Assembly: GCA_017472605.1 (NCBI GenBank)
Contig: JAFUPV010000040.1
Span: 1 to 46,512, forward strand
Direction: 5' to 3'
Length of the DNA: 46,512 bases
From: Lachnospiraceae bacterium
GTDB taxonomy: Bacteria; Bacillota; Clostridia; Lachnospirales; Lachnospiraceae
Shown here: positions 24,529 to 33,504 of the stretch, piece by piece
How positions within the stretch are numbered: the stretch's first letter is position 1
How the letters are laid out: every line of letters starts with the position of its first letter
Translations under genes and position numbers: made by a program
Notes under the pieces: generated by a model
Database searches by the model: none
What the model saw: the letters and a program-made list of their open reading frames with translations, nothing else
Told to the model about the DNA's origin: nothing

Positions 24529-26025
24529 ATGAAGAAAAAACGGGTTCATGGATTTCTTTTGATGGGAGCTGTTTTGCTGGCGCAGATGGGGAGCGGTTCA
24601 GGGGCAGCGCAGGATGTCTGCGCAGAGGAGCTGGTCGTGGAAGTGTTCAGTTCGGCAGCTAATGATGGCAATTCGGTTTCTGATCTGGAAGTAGAAGTAT
24701 CAGGAGCTGCGGCGGATTCGTTTGAAGTGAGCGGCATTGTCGTGGAAGTCAGTTCGGTAGCGGATGCAGGTACGGGAGTCGGTTCTGCAACGGAGACGGA
24801 TGGAGGTGCGGGAGCAGGTTCGGTCAGTGATGCGGTGTGCGGCGTTGCTCCTGCGGAACCGATGGAGATTCTTGTAGATGGAAATAACTGGCTGGGAAAC
24901 CGGTTGATGGCAGAGCTTGCCGAAGACGGGGAAAATGTTTTTATCTCTCCATACAGCATTGCATCGGCACTGTCGATGCTGAGACATTGTTCCGAGGAGG
25001 GAGATCAGATCGAGGAGCTCATAAGTCTGCTTGCCTATGATGCGCTGACGGAGGATGAGATTCTGATGGCACAGGCAGAGCTGCTGGTGCAGCTTCGCCC
25101 GGACTATGGGATGGACTGGATGACGCAGGAGGAGAAAGAGTGGTCGGGAATCGGCACACTGGAAATCGCCAACGCGATTTATGTGGATGATCAGCTTCCT
25201 CTGCTGTCGGATTTTGAGATTTTTAAGGCACTTCTGTCGGGCTATGAGGCAAAAGTGGCGTTTCGGCCTCTGGAAACGGTGGAGACGATGAATGAGATTA
25301 ATGACTGGGTCAATGAGAAGACGCATGAGATGATTCCGTCTCTGTTTGAGGAGCCGCTGAGCACCGATGATGTGATGGTGCTGCTGAACGCGGTGTATTT
25401 TCTGGGAAGCTGGGAAAGTGCGTTTCCGGAACAGAACACGGATGTGCAGACCTTCCATGGACTGCATGGAAATTCGCAGGTTTCGATGATGCATCAGACC
25501 TGTGACTATCGGTATGCGGAAACGGATTCTTATCAGATGGTTCAGATTCCGTACAGCAGCCGGTATCAGATGACCGTTTATCTGCCGAAGGAGATTTCGG
25601 AGACGGAGAACTGGACGGACGCGGAATATCTGCAGAAGCTGACCGGACAGGAATATTCCTGGGAACAGGCGGAAGTGACGCTTTCCATGCCGAAGTTTGA
25701 ACTGGCATATGAAGCGGAGCTGGTTCCGGAGCTGGAGGCGTTTGGTCTGGAAGCGATTTTTGAGAAGCGGGTCTATGACCGGATTTCAATCGAGCCGATG
25801 TACATGAGCCGGATGATCCACAAGACAGCCATTTCCAACAACGAAACGGGAACGGAAGCGGCGGCTGTGACAGCGATTGTGATGACCAATGAATCGGCGA
25901 TGATCTTGAATCGAACGGCTGAAATGACGATTGACCGCCCGTTCTATTTTACCATTACCCATGAAGGAACCGGTACCAATCTGTTTGAAGGATGTGTTTT
26001 TGATCTGGAGGGGCAGGAAAAATAG
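24529..26025 (+). CDS. Secreted serpin (second of three)
   Basis: 498 residues from ATG 24529, which follows AAAGGGGG; an in-frame ATG at 24451 lies inside the previous gene and lacks a site. A signal peptide with basic start and hydrophobic core likely ends at VCA-EE near residue 33. A Val/Ser/Gly/Ala-rich linker to about 115 is followed by the serpin domain. The DWVNEKTHEMIPS segment, the hinge GTEAAAVT (441-448) and IDRPFYF are intact, so inhibition rather than a storage role is expected. With G441 as P15, P1 falls near Glu455 and P1' Ser456, a rare acidic P1 that would suit a glutamyl endopeptidase. The gap from the first serpin is 53 bases with no terminator. Confidence 0.85.
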   Translation: MKKKRVHGFLLMGAVLLAQMGSGSGAAQDVCAEELVVEVFSSAANDGNSVSDLEVEVSGAAADSFEVSGIVVEVSSVADAGTGVGSATETDGGAGAGSVSDAVCGVAPAEPMEILVDGNNWLGNRLMAELAEDGENVFISPYSIASALSMLRHCSEEGDQIEELISLLAYDALTEDEILMAQAELLVQLRPDYGMDWMTQEEKEWSGIGTLEIANAIYVDDQLPLLSDFEIFKALLSGYEAKVAFRPLETVETMNEINDWVNEKTHEMIPSLFEEPLSTDDVMVLLNAVYFLGSWESAFPEQNTDVQTFHGLHGNSQVSMMHQTCDYRYAETDSYQMVQIPYSSRYQMTVYLPKEISETENWTDAEYLQKLTGQEYSWEQAEVTLSMPKFELAYEAELVPELEAFGLEAIFEKRVYDRISIEPMYMSRMIHKTAISNNETGTEAAAVTAIVMTNESAMILNRTAEMTIDRPFYFTITHEGTGTNLFEGCVFDLEGQEK

Positions 26026-26060
26026 AAAAAAGAAGAATCGGAAAGGAAGGAAACAGGCAT

Positions 26061-27473
26061 ATGAGAACAAACAGGCGAATGAAAGGAATGGCTCTGACGG
26101 CGATGGTTCTGGCAGCGAATGTGGGAGCTGTGGTCAGTCAGACAGGGGCTGTTCTTGCAGAGGAAACGGTGACAATGACATCGCAGGCAGCGGTGCTGCC
26201 GACGGATAATACCGGATATGTGCCGATGGAGGAAGTGATGGAGATGGAACAGAGTCCGATTGATGTGATCGTAGAAGGAAATAATCAGTTTGGAACGGAG
26301 CTGGTGATGATGCTGGCGAAGGAGGGGAAGAATGTTTTCATTTCTCCCTACAGCATTACATCGGCGCTGTCCCTGCTGAATCACTGCTCCGAGACAGGCG
26401 AGCAGGTGGAGGAGCTGCGCAGCTTTCTTGGCTATGACTCGTTAAGTGAGGAGGAGCTTCTGGCGGCGCAGGCCGATCTGCTGGAACAGCTTCGCCCGGA
26501 TTATGGGCTGGATGGTCTGACCGTTGAGGAGAAGCAGGAGCTGGGAATCGGCTCGGTGGAGATCGCCAATGCGGTTTTTGTGGATGATGATCTGGCTCTG
26601 ATTCCGACGGACCTGACGAAGAATACGCTGAGTGATGTGCTGGCGGCTTACCAGGCGGAAATTGCAAGTAAGGAACTGTCCAGTGAGGAGACAAAGGATG
26701 AAATCAATGCGTGGGTGAAGGAGAAGACCCATGAAATGATTGATTCGCTGCTCAATGAGCCGTTAAGCGAGGATACGGCGATGCTTCTGATGAATACCGT
26801 GTATTTCATGGGCAACTGGACCAACAGCTTCCCGGAAGAGGCGACCGATGAGCAGACGTTCCACGGCGCAAATGGGGATACGCAGGTTTCGATGATGCAC
26901 CAGCAGGACCGGTTTGGCTATGCGGAGACGGAAAGCTATCAGCAGATCATGCTTCCTTACAATTCCGGATATGTGATGAACGTCTATCTTCCGAAGGACG
27001 GTGTGAGTGTCGAGGACGTCAGCAGCGAACTTTATCAGAATGCGCTGAATGGTCAGGAAATTTCTTATCAGTCGAAAGAGATGATCCTGTCCATGCCGAA
27101 GTTTGAGATGGAATACAGCGCTCAGCTGAAGGATGTTCTGATGGAGATGGGTCTGGAGAAGATTTTTGATTATGCGGTTTATGACCGTGTTTCTGAGGCG
27201 GAGATGGGTGTGAGCCAGATCCTTCACAAGACCGCGCTGAAGAATGACGAGCACGGTACGGAAGCTGCTGCTGTGACGGCAATCATGGTTGAGACCATGG
27301 CACTGATGGAGCCGGAAACGCCGATTGAGGTGACGATTGACCGCCCGTTCTATTTCACTATCACTCACAGAGGAACCGGAGTGAATCTGTTTGAGGGCTG
27401 TATTTTTGATTTGGAACCGGAGCAGTCGGGGGAAACCGTGTCTTCGACGGAGGCGCCGACAGGATTAAGATAA
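26061..27473 (+). CDS. Secreted serpin (third of three)
   Basis: 470 residues. The signal peptide likely ends at VLA-EE near residue 34, a short linker follows and the serpin domain begins near 73. Landmarks are as in its neighbours: AWVKEKTHEMIDS, LLMNTVYF, hinge GTEAAAVT (399-406), IDRPFYF. With G399 as P15, P1 falls near Met413 with P1' Ala414, as in elastase-type inhibitors such as alpha-1-antitrypsin (P1 Met). The C-terminus has a 15-residue Ser/Thr/Glu tail absent from the other two. It starts 35 bases after the second serpin and is the last gene of the operon. Confidence 0.86.
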   Translation: MRTNRRMKGMALTAMVLAANVGAVVSQTGAVLAEETVTMTSQAAVLPTDNTGYVPMEEVMEMEQSPIDVIVEGNNQFGTELVMMLAKEGKNVFISPYSITSALSLLNHCSETGEQVEELRSFLGYDSLSEEELLAAQADLLEQLRPDYGLDGLTVEEKQELGIGSVEIANAVFVDDDLALIPTDLTKNTLSDVLAAYQAEIASKELSSEETKDEINAWVKEKTHEMIDSLLNEPLSEDTAMLLMNTVYFMGNWTNSFPEEATDEQTFHGANGDTQVSMMHQQDRFGYAETESYQQIMLPYNSGYVMNVYLPKDGVSVEDVSSELYQNALNGQEISYQSKEMILSMPKFEMEYSAQLKDVLMEMGLEKIFDYAVYDRVSEAEMGVSQILHKTALKNDEHGTEAAAVTAIMVETMALMEPETPIEVTIDRPFYFTITHRGTGVNLFEGCIFDLEPEQSGETVSSTEAPTGLR

Positions 27474-27493
27474 CAAGGAAGAGTTGTATCAGG

Positions 27494-27563
27494 AAAAGGG
27501 AGTGCTCTCCTGGAGACGGACAGAGATGTGGAATCTGTTGTCTCGGGGGGAGTGCTCCCTTTT
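27494..27563. terminator. Long hairpin terminator after the serpin operon
   Basis: AAAAGGGAG (27494-27502) pairs with CTCCCTTTT (27555-27563), and an inner imperfect stem (GAGAC..ACAGA with TCTGT..GTCTC) fills the loop. T-rich sequence follows on the plus strand and A/T pairs flank both sides, so it may work in both directions and also end the minus-strand remnant. Confidence 0.65.
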
Positions 27564-27625
27564 ATTTACGCGCGCAGCGTGTTTCTTCTCGCTGTTTGTA
27601 TATTCATGAGAATGGAATCTCGGTT

Positions 27626-27816
27626 TCAGTGAAAGTAAGCTTCGTTTTCGAATCCCTTTTCTGCTGATGGATCAAGGAGTTCCAGTATTTCTGCCAAAGT
27701 GATTTCACCATCCGATGCCGTTTGCGGCGCGGACAGATCATAAGAAGACTGCGTAACATTCAGCAGGGTTGGAAGATACGTTTCGTAGGGCGATGTCAGA
27801 CAGAAACGATTTTCAT
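27626..27816 (-). pseudogene. Small frameshifted gene on the minus strand
   Basis: A perfect AGGAGG-type site (27822-27830, minus strand) stands before ATG 27816-27814, but that frame stops after six codons. One base off, a frame stays open for about 60 codons to TGA 27628-27626, with an acidic, protein-like composition (SPYETYLPTLLNV, LAEILELLDPSAEKG). One extra A in the run after the ATG would join them into a 63-residue protein. No family was recognised. It could be a recent pseudogene or a sequencing error. Apart from it, the 550 bases between the serpin terminator and the next promoter hold nothing recognisable. Confidence 0.5.
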
Positions 27817-28062
27817 GGATTGGTCCTCCTGGTATGCGTTGTGATTTGGCAGATTACAGTTCAGGTTTCATCTTACCATGAAAAGGATGGTATGACAAGG
27901 GATCTGTTGGTTGTGTGGAATTCAGGATGTGGTTCAAAAGAGGATGTAGAAGGACAAATATTATGCCAATGTATGCCCCGCTAACTAAAATGGTTGGTGG
28001 GGTATGCGGCGCAAAATGAACTTGAAAACATCGTCTAAATGAGAAATAATCACATTTGGTGG

Positions 28063-28090
28063 TTGATTTTTAAAGAAAACTGAATATAAT
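28063..28090 (+). promoter_or_regulatory. Sigma-A promoter of the RloA/RloB pair
   Basis: TTGATT (28063-28068), a 16-base spacer and a perfect TATAAT (28085-28090) lie 30 bases before the ATPase start codon. Confidence 0.75.
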
Positions 28091-28120
28091 AGAAGTAGAA
28101 AAGAAGGTGAGGCAGCAATC

Positions 28121-29434
28121 ATGTTAATTCAATTTAATTTCAAAAATTTCAAATCATTCAGAGAAGAGGCTACGTTGGATTTATCAGCAATGAAGATGAC
28201 AGAGTTTTCAGAGAGAGTAGTGACTGTTGGCAGCGAGAAAATTTTACCGGTTGCTGCTATTTATGGTGCAAATGCAAGCGGAAAGTCCAACATATACAAT
28301 GCTTTTGAATATATGTCCAATTATGTTGTGGATTCATTTAAGTATGGAGATGAAGAGGAAAAGTTTGAGGAATTCAGACCAACTCCATTTTTGTTTGACT
28401 CCACATCTGCCAATGAGGAATCCAGTTTTGAGGTATATTTCACATTGCCCGGCGATAAGTCTGAGAGAACCTATAACTATGGTTTTTGCATTAATAGGGA
28501 TGGTGTAACCGAAGAGTGGCTTAATTCAAAGGCAAAGACGGCCAGAAAATACAGCACAGTATTTTATCGCGGAACTGCTGACGAGGAGCTTGACTTGTCC
28601 GGATTTCCCAAGAGCAGCAGGGATAATATTCAGGTGGCATTGGAAAAGCAGGTGCTTATCATTTCTTTGGGAGCAAAATTGAAGATTGGTAAGTGTAAGG
28701 CAATCAGAGATTGGTTCCTTGCTAATGAGTTTGCTGATTTTGGTAATCCGTTTACTAATTTCTTTCTGTCACATAGATTGCCGAAGGGATTTGTGGAGGA
28801 TAAAAGTGTGCAGCAGAAGGTTGTGGAGTATTTTGCATCCTTTGATGAACACATTAAGGATTTTAGAATCGAAAGGGTTCCTCAGGAGGCGGAAAGCAAG
28901 GAAGAGAGATATAAGATCAACGCACTTCACAAAATGATTGATGCTGATGAAATGGCAGAAATTCCTTTGGGACAGGAGTCTGCCGGAACTTTGAAGATGT
29001 TTGCGTTATATCCGGAATTGCAGGAAGTTCTGGAGAAGGGCAGCGTATTTTTCATTGATGAATTAAATGCTCGTCTGCACCCGTTACTTGTAAGAAATTT
29101 CCTGCTTACCTTCTTAAATCCGGAAATCAACATCAATCATGCTCAGCTTGTATTCACAACTCATGACACGTGGCAGTTATCCAACCAGTTGCTGCGCCGT
29201 GATGAAATCTGGTTTGTAGAAAAGGATGACAGGGGAGTATCTACTTTGTATTCATTAGCTGATTTCGTGGATGAGGACGGATCTCATATTCGTAAGGATG
29301 AAAGCTATGAGAAGAATTACCTGGTTGGAAAGTATGGTGCGATTCCTATGCTTAAGGCACTGGACATCTTTAAGGACGCTCTGATACAAGTGTCTAAGGA
29401 AGCAGACTTATCACCTCGGAAAGAGGAGGATTAA
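28121..29434 (+). CDS. AAA-family ATPase, RloA/AbiLi-like defence component
   Basis: 437 residues of the SMC/RecF-like AAA_15/AAA_21 type. The N-terminal strand-loop FKNFKSFRE precedes Walker A GANASGKSN (about 50-58). The C-terminal half has Walker B FFIDELNARLHP and the switch FTTHDT. Paired with an RloB-type gene 2 bases downstream it matches the AbiL abortive-infection arrangement (AbiLi ATPase, AbiLii RloB). The ATPase is expected to sense phage infection and regulate its partner. Codon use is more AT-rich than the neighbouring operons, in line with transfer. Confidence 0.82.
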   Translation: MLIQFNFKNFKSFREEATLDLSAMKMTEFSERVVTVGSEKILPVAAIYGANASGKSNIYNAFEYMSNYVVDSFKYGDEEEKFEEFRPTPFLFDSTSANEESSFEVYFTLPGDKSERTYNYGFCINRDGVTEEWLNSKAKTARKYSTVFYRGTADEELDLSGFPKSSRDNIQVALEKQVLIISLGAKLKIGKCKAIRDWFLANEFADFGNPFTNFFLSHRLPKGFVEDKSVQQKVVEYFASFDEHIKDFRIERVPQEAESKEERYKINALHKMIDADEMAEIPLGQESAGTLKMFALYPELQEVLEKGSVFFIDELNARLHPLLVRNFLLTFLNPEININHAQLVFTTHDTWQLSNQLLRRDEIWFVEKDDRGVSTLYSLADFVDEDGSHIRKDESYEKNYLVGKYGAIPMLKALDIFKDALIQVSKEADLSPRKEED

Positions 29435-29436
29435 GT

Positions 29437-30105
29437 ATGGCTAAAAAGGACAGAACAGGTAACAGAAAATTCCGTGAACAAAGAAAACAGTACAAGGTAC
29501 CGGAATTAGGCTACTACTTAGTTGTTACGGATACAGAGGCTACGGAGCGCTGTTTCTTCAATGGGCTTCATCAGGCATTGCCGAATGATGTGAGAAACAA
29601 GCTTGTGATAAAGGTGGTAGAGACGAAAACTCGCACTATGATTGATAAATGTCTGGAACTCACTGCTTATGATGCACAATATCGGATTCCCTGGATTGTA
29701 TTTGACAGAGACCAGGTACAGGGGTTTGATGAGATTATAAAAGAGGCAGAGGAGAAAGGAATACAAGTAGGCTGGTCCAATCCATGCTTTGAGATATGGA
29801 TGTATGCCTACTTTGGTTCCATGCCGGCAATCCAGGACTCTTGGACTTGTTGCTCTGAGTTTGGACGGGTATATGAAACTAAGACTGGGCAGAAGTATTC
29901 CAAAGCAGATGAGCAGATGTATGGAAAAATCTGTAAAGCTGGTGACGAGGAAAAAGCAATTCGGATAGCACATAAGAAGTTGGAGCAGTGTATCAGAGAA
30001 GGAAAAACAAAGCCATCAGATATGTGCCCGTGTACGACGGTGCATAAGTTCGTAGGGGAGATTAAGGCAAAACGGAAAGCGTATGAAGAAACGGGTATTG
30101 TTTAG
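29437..30105 (+). CDS. RloB/AbiLii-like effector protein
   Basis: 222 residues. RloB family marks are the basic N-terminus, the strand with TDTEATE (the family usually has EGExTE at this place), the DRD motif in IVFDRDQ, and SNPCFEIWMYAYF. These positions resemble a TOPRIM-like nuclease core. The first acidic residue is Asp instead of the usual Glu. It follows its ATPase after 2 bases with site GAGGAGG. The presumed role is a toxic nuclease released or activated by the ATPase during infection. Confidence 0.8.
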   Translation: MAKKDRTGNRKFREQRKQYKVPELGYYLVVTDTEATERCFFNGLHQALPNDVRNKLVIKVVETKTRTMIDKCLELTAYDAQYRIPWIVFDRDQVQGFDEIIKEAEEKGIQVGWSNPCFEIWMYAYFGSMPAIQDSWTCCSEFGRVYETKTGQKYSKADEQMYGKICKAGDEEKAIRIAHKKLEQCIREGKTKPSDMCPCTTVHKFVGEIKAKRKAYEETGIV

Positions 30106-30288
30106 GTCGTTTTTCCTGCTGGAATCAAAGTTTCCTGTGTGAAATTAACAAAATAGAAACAAACCAGAAACGCATCCGAAACATTGACATTTTATCATAC
30201 AGATGGTAAATGGGAACATTTTTGTTGTTCCCGAACGAAAGCGCAGCATGGAAACCGGTTCACTGCTGCAGGTTTGTGAGGTCAATGT

Positions 30289-31854
30289 ATGAAAGAAAAA
30301 ATCCGTTATCAGGTAAACAACAAGACCGTGGAACGGGAAGTGAACTACGTTCCGGTCCGGTACATTCTGGCGATTGCGCTGACTGTCCTGGAAGTGGCTG
30401 CCATTCTGGGCATGGTGACTGCCTGTTGCTATTACATTCCATATTTCTATCTTGCGGCGTGGCTGACGGAGATTGCCTGTGTGGTTCGGATTATTGCATC
30501 GGATGACAATCCGGATTACAAGGTGCCGTGGCTTCTGATCGTTCTTGTGGTTCCGGTTGCCGGATTTATGCTGTATTTTCTGTTCTATTCAAGAATGCTG
30601 CAGAAGAAATTCATCCGGCGGCTGAACAGGCTGAAGAGTCAGGGGTATCAGAAGGAGGATGGGGAACTGTTTGAGAAGCTGCAAAAGGAGGATCCGGCAG
30701 CCTGTTCCCAGGCAAAAATGCTGTGTAACATTGCGGAAACCCATCTGTTTACCAATACAAAACAGGAATATTTTCCTCTTGGCGAGAAGATGTTTGCTGC
30801 CATGCTGGCAGATCTGGAAAACGCAGAGAAATTCATTTACATGGAATACTTCATTATTGAAGAGGGAACGTTCTGGAATTCCATTCTGGATGTGCTGAAG
30901 CGGAAGGCAGAAAGCGGCGTGGAAGTTAAGGTGTTATATGATGACATTGGCTGCATGATGACGCTTCCGGGCGACTATCACAGAAAACTGCGGGCCTTTG
31001 GCATTGAAGCAACACCGTTTTCCAGATTGAGAGGAAATGCGGACAGCGAGTTTAACAACCGGAGCCACCGGAAAATTCTGGTGATTGACGGAAGAGTCGG
31101 CTATACGGGCGGCGTGAATCTGGCGGACGAGTACATCAACGAGGTTGAAAAATTCGGCCATTGGAAGGACACTGCGATCCGGCTGGAGGGTGAGGCAGTC
31201 TGGGAGCTGACAAAGCTGTTTCTTGTGGATTTCGGCATTAATGTGCGAAAGATGCCGGAAGCGAGGGCAGATCTGTATCCGGTGCGGAATGATTTGACGG
31301 AAAGCGGATATCTGATTCCGTTTGGTGACGGCCCCCATCCCATCTATAACCGGAGAGTCGGCAAGAGCGTGATTCAGAACATGCTCAACGGCGCGAATCA
31401 ATATGTTTACATGACGTCGCCCTATCTGATTATTGATAACGGGATGTGTCAGAGCATTGAAAATGCGGCTCTGCGCGGTGTGGATGTGCGCATCATGGTT
31501 CCCCATATCCCGGACAAGAAGCTGATTTTTGCAATGACCAGGAGTTTTTATCACCGTCTGATGGCTGCCGGTGTGAGGATTTATGAATATGAGCCGGGAT
31601 TTATCCATGCAAAGAGCTATCTGGCCGATGATACGTATGCAATGATCGGTACCATTAATCTGGATTACCGCAGTCTTGTCCATCACTTTGAAAACGGCAT
31701 GTGGATGTATCGCTGTCAGGCAGTCATGGATCTGAAAGCGGACATGGAAGAGACGCTGGGGAAGTGCATTGAGGTGACGCCGGATATGCTGAAGACGAAT
31801 CTGCTGCAGCGGGCAATCCGGTCAGTGGTGCGGATTTTTGCGCCGATGCTGTAG
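30289..31854 (+). CDS. cls: Cardiolipin synthase (phospholipase D type)
   Basis: Joins two phosphatidylglycerol molecules to cardiolipin at the membrane. 521 residues with two to three N-terminal hydrophobic segments (about 24-44, 46-66, 77-98) and two HKD motifs: His260-x-Lys262-x4-Asp267 in HRKILVIDG and His440-x-Lys442-x4-Asp447 in HAKSYLADD. The length and layout match Gram-positive ClsA. The start follows GTGAGG. It seems monocistronic. The 183 bases upstream hold a TTGACA at 30184 but no convincing -10. Confidence 0.93.
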   Translation: MKEKIRYQVNNKTVEREVNYVPVRYILAIALTVLEVAAILGMVTACCYYIPYFYLAAWLTEIACVVRIIASDDNPDYKVPWLLIVLVVPVAGFMLYFLFYSRMLQKKFIRRLNRLKSQGYQKEDGELFEKLQKEDPAACSQAKMLCNIAETHLFTNTKQEYFPLGEKMFAAMLADLENAEKFIYMEYFIIEEGTFWNSILDVLKRKAESGVEVKVLYDDIGCMMTLPGDYHRKLRAFGIEATPFSRLRGNADSEFNNRSHRKILVIDGRVGYTGGVNLADEYINEVEKFGHWKDTAIRLEGEAVWELTKLFLVDFGINVRKMPEARADLYPVRNDLTESGYLIPFGDGPHPIYNRRVGKSVIQNMLNGANQYVYMTSPYLIIDNGMCQSIENAALRGVDVRIMVPHIPDKKLIFAMTRSFYHRLMAAGVRIYEYEPGFIHAKSYLADDTYAMIGTINLDYRSLVHHFENGMWMYRCQAVMDLKADMEETLGKCIEVTPDMLKTNLLQRAIRSVVRIFAPML

Positions 31855-31904
31855 GGGATGGTGTTTGGTGAGGGAGATTGAAGTCTTTTTATTTTGTGAG
31901 AAAA

Positions 31905-31933
31905 TTGACGTGAATTCGAAACTATGCTATTAT
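31905..31933 (+). promoter_or_regulatory. Promoter of the RiPP cassette
   Basis: TTGACG (31905-31910), a 17-base spacer and TATTAT (31928-31933) lie before the radical SAM gene. The spacing is ideal. A short hairpin (GGCAA/TTGCC near 31946-31960) lies in the predicted leader. Confidence 0.75.
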
Positions 31934-31966
31934 ATATAAGCAGAGGGCAAGACGTTTGCCATCTGA

Positions 31967-32044
31967 ATGACCACCGAAGAGTACCTGACCTCCATCAAAG
32001 AACAGGCAGATGCTTTCCAAGGTATATGGAAATGTAAGGAATGA
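31967..32044 (+). CDS. Possible 25-residue leader ORF before the maturase
   Basis: ATG 31967 opens a 25-codon frame ending at TGA 32042, 7 bases before the maturase start chosen here. The peptide starts MTTEEYLTSIKEQADAF and ends WKCKE. It lies in a different frame from the maturase and has no clear ribosome site. It could be a coupling leader peptide, a remnant of a longer gene, or chance. Confidence 0.3.
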   Translation: MTTEEYLTSIKEQADAFQGIWKCKE

Positions 32045-32051
32045 TTATTTG

Positions 32052-33446
32052 ATGTTTTACAAACTGACTGAGAATTACCTCCTGCGTGGCTGGCAGAAGC
32101 TGCCCTATGCGGTGGTGGACAAGTGCAGACGGCAGCCCATCTTCATCAGCGCAAAGGAAATGCATGCGCTGGAATTGTGCAATGGACAGATTGACCTGTC
32201 CCTGCCGCTGATCCCGCAGGAAATCCGTGATATGATCCCGCAGATCGAGAAGAATGGCTTTATTCGTGCCTGCGAATCTGGCGATGCCATTGCCCCGGAA
32301 CAGGCGTACAGGCTCTATCCAGCCCGGTACATCCGCACAGCCCACTGGTCCATCACCGGGCACTGCAACTATCGCTGCAGGCACTGCTACATGTCAGCGC
32401 CCGACGCAAAGTATGGCGAGCTTTCCCATGAACAGATCATGTCCATCGTACAGCAGCTGATTGACTGCGGCGTGATGGAGGTATCCCTTACCGGCGGCGA
32501 ACCTCTTGTCCGCAGGGATTTCATTGAAATTGTGGATGCACTGCTGGCGGGGGGCATCCACATTACCACCATTTATTCCAACGGTAAGCTCGTCACCGAC
32601 AAGCTGCTGGATGCACTGGCGGAGCGCGGTATCCACCCGGAGTTCAACATGAGCTACGACGGCGTGGACGGCTGGCACGACTGGCTGCGGGGCGTCCCCA
32701 ATGCCGGGAAGATCGTCGAGGAGGCTTTCCTGCGCTGCAGGGAAAAGGGCTTCCCCACAGGCGCGGAAATGTGCATCCACAGCGGCAACAGGCATTTGCT
32801 GCGTCAGACCGTCAACCGTCTGGCAGAGCTGGGCTGTCGGAGCCTGAAGACGAACCCCATTTCCAATGTGGGTGCGTGGAAAGAGGGCGGCTATGGCGAA
32901 AGCATCTCCATGCAGGAGCTGTATCAACTCTACTTTGACTACATCCCGCATTATTATGAAGATGGGATGCCCTTGTCTCTGCAGCTGGGCGGCTTCTTCT
33001 CCGCATCACCCCGCAGACCGGACCACTACGATATTCCCTGCATGAAGCACTGCACCAGGCCGGAAAACACCTGCGTGTGCGGCCATGCCCGGATGGTCAT
33101 GTACATCTCCGCCGAGGGACGCGCGCTGCCCTGCATGGCACTCTCCGGTATGGACATTCAGCAGGAATTCCCGCTGATTCCGGAATTGGGTCTTGCCAGG
33201 TGCATCACCGATTCCCGCTACATGGAGCTGATCGACACCCGCGCCTCCGAGGTGCTCAGGCACAACCCGGAATGTGTTAAGTGTGAATATGCCCTGCAAT
33301 GCCTTGCAGGCTGCCGTGCCAGCGCGCTGGAAACTTCACCCACGGATATTCTCGCCCCGGATATGGCCATCTGCGGCATCTTTAAGGGCGGATGGACGGA
33401 GAAGATCGCGGAGCTGATCGAACGGCTGAAGGCGGCGAAGGCGTGA
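32052..33446 (+). CDS. Radical SAM/SPASM peptide maturase (Nif11-associated type)
   Basis: 464 residues. The radical SAM cluster motif CNYRCRHC (Cys105, Cys109, Cys112) is followed by the SAM-binding GGEPL segment. The C-terminal SPASM region is cysteine-rich (PCMKHC, CVCGH, LPCMALSG, PECVKCEYALQCLAGC, AICG), which fits two auxiliary 4Fe-4S clusters. Such enzymes make thioether or carbon-carbon links in ribosomal peptides. Two Nif11-type precursors lie directly downstream and are the obvious substrates. The frame is open from ATG 32010; ATG 32052 was preferred because AAGGA precedes it and the conserved start appears to be FYKLTENYLLRGWQKLP. Codon use (GGC, CTG, GCG) differs sharply from neighbours outside the cassette. 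Confidence 0.87.
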   Translation: MFYKLTENYLLRGWQKLPYAVVDKCRRQPIFISAKEMHALELCNGQIDLSLPLIPQEIRDMIPQIEKNGFIRACESGDAIAPEQAYRLYPARYIRTAHWSITGHCNYRCRHCYMSAPDAKYGELSHEQIMSIVQQLIDCGVMEVSLTGGEPLVRRDFIEIVDALLAGGIHITTIYSNGKLVTDKLLDALAERGIHPEFNMSYDGVDGWHDWLRGVPNAGKIVEEAFLRCREKGFPTGAEMCIHSGNRHLLRQTVNRLAELGCRSLKTNPISNVGAWKEGGYGESISMQELYQLYFDYIPHYYEDGMPLSLQLGGFFSASPRRPDHYDIPCMKHCTRPENTCVCGHARMVMYISAEGRALPCMALSGMDIQQEFPLIPELGLARCITDSRYMELIDTRASEVLRHNPECVKCEYALQCLAGCRASALETSPTDILAPDMAICGIFKGGWTEKIAELIERLKAAKA

Positions 33447-33504
33447 TTGATGTCATGCCGGATAAACTCATTTGAAATCATTGCATTGAATAGAGGTTTC
33501 TACC

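Noticed and set aside
27769-27984. 71-codon plus-strand frame before the RloA/RloB pair
   Set aside because: It has no ribosome site and covers the reverse of the ribosome site and start of the minus-strand remnant.
28121-30105. Assignment of the ATPase pair as PARIS (AriA/AriB)
   Set aside because: The second protein has RloB signatures (SNPCFEIWM, DRD) rather than the DUF4435 type of AriB; AbiL-like fits better.
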